Assembly (NCBI GenBank): GCA_029959195.1 | Contig: CP114117.1 | Span: 620,001 to 684,000, forward strand | From: Dictyophora rubrovolvata | Taxonomy: Eukaryota > Basidiomycota > Agaricomycetes > Phallales > Phallaceae | Direction: 5' to 3' | Length of the DNA: 64,000 nt | Shown here: positions 55,423-64,000 of the stretch, piece after piece | Position numbering within the stretch: the stretch's first letter is position 1 | Layout of the letters: the number at the start of each line of letters is the position of its first letter | The notes under the pieces: model-generated | Told to the model about the DNA's origin: nothing | Database searches by the model: none | The model's input: the letters and a program-made list of their open reading frames with translations, nothing else | Translations under genes and position numbers: made by a program

Positions 55423-57826
55423 TTACATCCGCTCTAATGGTCGGATACTTAGTAAACGCATAGCAGCAGCCAACACGTTCCTGGCACATATGAACATAAA
55501 CAGCCTGGCTTGAGCGGTCCCGATATTGGCTTCGCTTTTGACTGGAAGAACTTCCCAAGCTCCACTAATGGCGTGCGCCAGTCTAAGTCAATTAGTTTTA
55601 GTTTCTTTGACTTAGGCCGGACATTCAAATGATCTAACCTGAACATGAATGTGACGACACCGCTCGGTTCTCGGGTCTTCATAGCCACCTTAACAACATC
55701 GGGATATGAAGCAAGAAGCATTATGATTTCTCGAGCCTAGAAAGAATAAGCAAATGACCAAGATTGGACAGATGTATTACTTTAGGCTCCATCAGAAGAT
55801 CTGTGTTAATCTGCTCCCGCGGTGGTATTGGCAGGAGCTGTGGATTGCGACGCTCGATGGATGCCAGGCGAACATGCGCATATTGCAAGTACGGACCGGT
55901 GTCTCCTTCGAATGAGATCATTCGGTCCCAATTGAATTGATAATTATTAATTCTGATACCAAGATTAGATAGAGAAACGATAAGGATCAATAACACTGTA
56001 CCGTTTCGCAGACATATCCTGGATTTTGATAGCAGTTATACCAACCTCCCGACTTGTCGTTTCTGGATCCTCGACAGCGGCATACTTGTCTTCATTCTTG
56101 CGCATTTGCTCATGCATCACAAAGGAAGCCTCACTATGAACGAAATAAACTGTTCAATTAAGATTAACCATACCATGAGTTTGTCAACTAACCGGATAAG
56201 ATCGCTAAGCAGAACAACGGTTCCTTTCCTAGTGCTCATTCCCAAAACGAGACCATAGTTGACATGTTCTAGACGATCTGCCCAGTCGAAACCCATGAGC
56301 TGAAGAACCTTGAAAAACTGTGCCAAGTGCGCATCCTGCTGAGCGCTAACGACATAGATCATCTTGTCGAACTTATACTCATCGTATCGTTCTATGGCAC
56401 CAGCTATATCACGGGTTAAATAAATTGAAGTACCATCTGAAAAAAACAATGGTTAACATAAAAAATGTCAACAAAAATGTCAACACATTTACCTCGTTTA
56501 AGTAAAATGGCTTTTCCTAGTTTATATTTCTCCAAATTCACTAGTTTTGCCCCGTCGACTGTCTCAACAATGCCGAGTTCTTCACCCTTGGTAACGCATT
56601 GATTTTGCCAGTATTTTCCAACTTTGCTTTCACCCCAATAGACATCAAAGTCGACATTGAGGGTGTTGTATTCTTGTTTGTACTTGGCCAGCGACAGGTC
56701 GCGATACTTTCGCCAGATAGTCAAAGCTTCTTCATCACCTGGAGTCAATATGCTGGTCAAAAAGAGATACCAAGGGCAGAACAAAAACGAGAGAAAGAAA
56801 CCAACCTTCTTCCATTCGCCGGAAGAAGTTCTGCGCTTCGCTTTTGACTTTGGCAGCCATTTCCTCAGACTCTCGACCGTCTGCGTTAATTTTGACATAA
56901 ACATCGAGTAGATGTTTGATAGGATCCTTATCTAACTCTTGTTGCGACCCGTACTTTTGAAAACCGTAAGCGACATACCCGAACTAAAGGCATACTTTTA
57001 CAAGCTTGAAACAGGAGAACAAGAAGACTTGAACAAACCTGTGTTCCCCAATCACCTAGGTAATTGATAGAAACGACATCCCATCCACAAGCCCGATGTA
57101 AATTAGCAAGAAATTGACCAATAATTGTCGATCTCAAATGGCCGACATGAAACTCCTTGGCAATATTAGGCGAAGAGTATTCTAGACAATAATTGCTCAG
57201 AAAGGCAAGGTTAAGTCGTGAAACGCAACTTACCGATGACAACCTTTTTTCCCCTCCCACTGTCATTGCGACCGTATTCTCGACCCTTTGTTGGACTGGT
57301 TTTCGATAACAGATCAACTTGATTTAGTACTTGGCGATTGAGAGTGGACGTATTGACTTGGAAATGTAAGAACGGTGGCGTAGCTGTTACCGACTCGATC
57401 CAAATATCCGGGCTGAACTAATCGAGTTGGGGAATGAGCTCGAATTAGGGACAAATATGAGCAATAAAAGCAGCATCTTACAACTTCGGTGAACTTTTTA
57501 GTCAATTCATCGGGCTTGCCTTTTAGTTTGAACCGAGGCAGTGCAACGGTAAAATCTGCTCCCTTTTTTCCATAATCAACGCCATCGTATACCTGAGGTA
57601 AATGATAAGAATGTGACAACATATTCCAAGGTTGTTTCTCTCTACCTACCTTCTCAATAGTCAGTTCAGGGAACACTTCGACTATTCGTCGGGCAATCGA
57701 TGTCCTGAATGCATCAAGCACACAAAGCTGTGGTTCTGTTGTTCCCGGAATATGAGGAACGTCTCTCGGAAGACCGTATTCCTCGAAAATTTTGGCATCT
57801 TCACTTGAGTATGTCTTCGAAGACAT
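55423..57826 (-). CDS. Arginyl-tRNA synthetase
   Basis: Multi-exon class I synthetase. Start [20 protein letters not shown]; the N-terminal Add1-type domain contains [19 protein letters not shown]. The catalytic core has the HIGH motif as [20 protein letters not shown] (HVGH). It also shows [53 protein letters not shown] and the ArgRS-specific KMSKS counterpart [10 protein letters not shown]. The anticodon-binding DALR domain starts around [20 protein letters not shown] and includes [12 protein letters not shown]. The C-terminus ends [10 protein letters not shown] with TAA at 55423-55425. It charges tRNA-Arg; in fungi one gene commonly serves cytosol and mitochondria, but no strong presequence is visible here. 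Confidence 0.95.
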
Positions 57827-58352
57827 GGAGGTGGATAAGACGTTAAATAGGCGTTTGGTGGACGAAAATGATTGAAATCTGAGAGAACGATAGAGGGGAT
57901 ATTTACAGAAAAACGTGAATCGATGAACAGGCAGTACCCGTCTGCTTAGAGCTGCTATATTCGCTATTGTGAAATCTAAGCTCGTGACGAACGCGTGACA
58001 TGACTCGATTACATTGAATCAACATTGAATGCCATCGTTCTCATTGTTTTCATACTTGCCCTTGTGGGAGATAAATGGAAATTTTATTCTACGTGCACAT
58101 TTTGGTCAGAACATATTATAATAGTTACTTTTCTTCTTGTACGCGCTGCGCTGCATATACGTATAACGTACAAGTAATGCTTTCCTTCTATCTCACAAGG
58201 GAACGGGAAAGAAAATGAGAAAAAATTGGAAGTGAAAAGCAGAAATAAAATGCAAAGAAAAGAAAACAAGAGAACTTCCCATCACATCCGTCAGTCAGAA
58301 CAGCAAGATTTTTTTAGATCCCCCGGTGCTTCATCATCAGCTCAGCAATTCT
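57827..58352. other. Intergenic, no supported gene
   Basis: Promoter side of ArgRS and 3' flank of the Hsp70 gene. No coding frame. Confidence 0.5.
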
Positions 58353-60620
58353 CTATCTGAGACCTGCGGTAGCCTTTTGTAGTGCTCTCTTGATGCCCAA
58401 TTGAGCCTTCTTCAATTCGTCAGCAGTCGAGTCTTCGATTTCCAATTTCTCAAGAGCGCGAGCCAACTCAGCTTCGACTTGAGCTTTTGCACCTCTCTTC
58501 AATTTCATTCCAATTTCGGGACTAGTGATGGTGCCCTCAACCTGGTGAATATAAGCCTCGAGTTCTGACTTGGTTTCATGCCTTGAGCTGAATTCTCTAT
58601 CGGCTTGTTTGAATTGTTCAGCGTCTTTGATCATCTGCTCGATTTCAGCACTGGATAAACGACCGACGGAGTTGGTGATACTGATCGAGGCTTTGCGACC
58701 AGACGCACGGTCCATGGCAGATACTTTCAGCAAACCGTTGGCATCGATTTCAAAAGTCGTAACCAGCTCGGCTTGACCACGAGGCATGGGTGGAATTCCG
58801 GTCAACTCGAATTCTCCAAGGAGACGGTTGTCACGACATTGTGTGCGTTCTCCTTCATAGACTGGGAATGTAACAGTGGTTTGGTTGTCCTCCACCGTAG
58901 TAAAGGTTCGGCTTTTCATGCAAGGGATCGCTGTGTTACGGGGGACAACAACACCAAAGACGTCTCCTTGCATGGCGACACCGAGGGAAAGGGGAGCAAC
59001 ATCGAGAAGAAGGATGCCCTCAGTCTTTTCGGTTGTCTGGCCGGTAAGAATGGCGGCTTGAACAGCAGCACCATATGCAACAGCTTCATCAGGGTTGATA
59101 GACTTGTTCAATTGACGACCACCGAAGTATTCTGAAACCAATGACTGAATTTTAGGGATACGAGTTGAACCTCCAACCAGGACAATTTCATCGACCTGAA
59201 GGATTGTTCATTAACCATTCATGAAATCGTTCAATTTTGGACATAGACAAACCTTCTCGCGAGACAACTTGGAATCCTTTAATACTTTTTCGACGGGATC
59301 AACAGTCGACCTAAATGTGACAGCGTTGATTTCCTCAAAGCGAGCACGAGTTATACTTGCGGAGAAGTCTTCGCCCTAAAAGTACTTGGAATAAGGATAA
59401 TTCAAGCTAACAGTCCAAAAACCACTGACTTGGTATAAAGAATCAATCTCAACGGTGGTCTGAGATACGCTAGATAGGGTACGCTTCGCCCGTTCACAAG
59501 CGCTTCTTAGCCTTCGGAGCGCACGAGCATCATCGGAAATGTCCAACTTGGTTTTCTTGAGGAATTCCTTCTTGAAATGATCCACCAAGGCGTTGTCAAA
59601 GTCCTCACCACCAAGGTGAGTATCTCCTGCGGTGGCCTTGACGGCGAAAACACCACCGGTGATGTTCAAAAGCGAAACATCGAAAGTACCTCCTCCAAGA
59701 TCAAAAATGAGTACATTTTTCTCCGCCTTGCTCTGTTGATCAAGACCATATGCGATAGCAGCGGCCGTAGGTTCGTTAATGATACGCAAAACTTCCAGGC
59801 CGGCAATAGCACCGGCGTCCTTGGTGGCAAGTCGTTGGGAATCATTGAAGTACGCAGGGACACTAGGTTGGTAGGGTCAATTCAAGTGAACACTCATGCA
59901 AGGTAAACGACAGTAAAACATACGTAACGACGGCCTTCTGGACAGTCTTTCCAAGTTTGGCCTCTGCAATATCCTTCATTTTTGAAAGTACCATAGCGGA
60001 GATTTCTTGAGGACTGAAGGTCTTTTCTTCCCCAAAGTATTCTACCGAAATATGGGGAGCGCCTTCTTTTTCAACGACTTTAAATGGCCAGTGTGTCATA
60101 TCCTGATGAAAAATTAGAAAATTAGCAAATTACTTCACATGAAAAGCATAAATTCTACCTTTTTAACGTCGGGATCACTAACATCAAGTTAAGCATCGAG
60201 CGGTAAGCATTTCCACTCATTACAGCAAAAAAGGGCCGTTTCCAACTCACTCGTAACGGCGTCCAATTAGACGTTTGGCGTCGAAAACAGTATTTTTGGG
60301 GTTCATAGCTGCCTGGTTCTTAGCAGCATCACCGATCAGACGTTCTTCACCGGAGAAGGCGACATAGGATGGTGTCGTACGGTTACCCTCTGTATGCAAT
60401 GAGACATGTACGGAGAATAGCAATGAAAGCGACGAAAACTAACGGTCATTGGCAATAATCTCAACACGATCATTTTGCCAGACACCGACACATCTGTTCA
60501 GAGGTGGTTAGACATTAAACATGGATAGTCCGACTGGCGTTGTCGCGAGAGCGATACGAACGAGTAGGTTGTACCAAGATCGATGCCTATGGCACCTTCA
60601 AAAACGTCTTCTGCGGACAT
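58353..60620 (-). CDS. SSB1: Ribosome-associated Hsp70 (SSB type)
   Basis: Full-length Hsp70 of about 610 residues from several exons. Start [20 protein letters not shown]; ATPase motifs [29 protein letters not shown] and [18 protein letters not shown]; then substrate-binding domain [17 protein letters not shown] and [20 protein letters not shown], and a helical lid. Two things place it in the SSB class rather than SSA: the C-terminus ends [19 protein letters not shown] with no EEVD, and the stretch [20 protein letters not shown] is SSB-like. SSB binds at the ribosome tunnel exit with the RAC complex (Ssz1/Zuo1) and helps nascent chains fold. The gene sits beside other translation genes (ArgRS, uS2m, SHQ1), which may be coincidence. 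Confidence 0.93.
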
Positions 60621-61000
60621 GACTGAACGGGTTATGTGGGATTTTGAAGAATGATAAAGAAGGCCTGAGCCGTTGAACTTTGAGAATGAGAGAAAGACTG
60701 AACACGCGTCAAAGTAAATTTTTTTCAGATCCCGCTGCTCGCTCCGGCAATTTGGTGCCGATTCCCACTGCGCCCCTAGCTGTCCATTGAATATGCTTTA
60801 ATTAAAAATTGGATCTTAAATATTCTGCGATAGATTTAGTTTTCTTGGACAAAGATATATACAGGTCTAATCTACGCATTAATAATAGTATATACCAGCC
60901 CAAATCTATATGCTCATTACAACTCAATCCGCGATGGCGGATCGATGAAACGTGCCTAAAAACCTCAATTAGCCGCAGTATCTATATGATGAGAAGAAGT
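60621..61000. other. Intergenic, no supported gene
   Basis: Promoter of the SSB gene and 3' flank of the Ca2+ ATPase gene. The latter part is AT-rich and lacks coding frames. Confidence 0.5.

Positions 61001-64000
<3,000 letters not shown>

Noticed and set aside
58773-59135. Long plus-strand open frame across the Hsp70 gene
   Set aside because: It lies antisense to a conserved exon of the SSB gene; open antisense frames are common over strongly biased coding sequence and the translation has no domain.

Overview
The window is nuclear DNA of a filamentous basidiomycete, most likely an Agaricomycete. The evidence is short (about 50-70 bp) introns in nearly every gene, plus lineage-typical families: a class I hydrophobin, tandem OmtA-like cytochrome P450s, DUF7918 and DUF6533 proteins, a basidiomycete-style F-box protein and a MATA-type HMG-box factor. 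About 23 genes can be supported. There is no rRNA gene, CRISPR array or whole mobile element that I can see, and no tRNA gene I would defend.

Region 1 (1-14.4 kb) is accessory and repeat-shaped. It holds an F-box gene, two tandem paralogous P450 genes (3901-6049 and 7552-9744), and two tandem small secreted-protein genes on the minus strand (10420-11353 and 12898-13855) that resemble the hydrophobic-surface-binding HsbA class. The flanks of these secreted-protein genes are duplicated. A third flank copy near 2.93-3.24 kb has left and right flanks joined with no gene between them.

Region 2 (15-26.4 kb) holds an OPT-family oligopeptide transporter, a small unknown protein, a Ser/Thr-rich GPI-anchor-like protein, a vanillyl-alcohol oxidase (FAD-histidine, active-site Tyr/Asp/Arg residues retained) and a multi-pass membrane protein.

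Region 3 (26.7-37.4 kb) holds a MATA-HMG transcription factor, a hydrophobin, the mitochondrial copper chaperone COX17 and the polyadenylation factor PFS2, followed by an AT-rich block with a decayed-looking DUF6533 membrane-protein gene bordered by degenerate direct repeats.

Region 4 (37.4-47 kb) holds a second OPT transporter with many more introns than the first, then three tandem DUF7918 genes. All three have the same tail: an acidic SUMO-interaction-like motif, a basic nuclear signal, and a terminal second SUMO-interaction-like motif.

Region 5 (47.2-64 kb) is dense housekeeping: mitochondrial ribosomal protein uS2m, SHQ1 (H/ACA snoRNP assembly), TRP2 (anthranilate synthase I), an amino-acid permease, arginyl-tRNA synthetase, an SSB-type ribosome-associated Hsp70, and a SERCA-type Ca2+ ATPase cut by the window end. 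The uS2m and TRP2 reading frames can each be joined only through a GC-AG intron. Translation-linked functions (uS2m, SHQ1, ArgRS, SSB, Trp synthesis, amino-acid uptake) sit side by side, but nothing in the sequence shows co-regulation apart from the shared SHQ1/TRP2 promoter gap.
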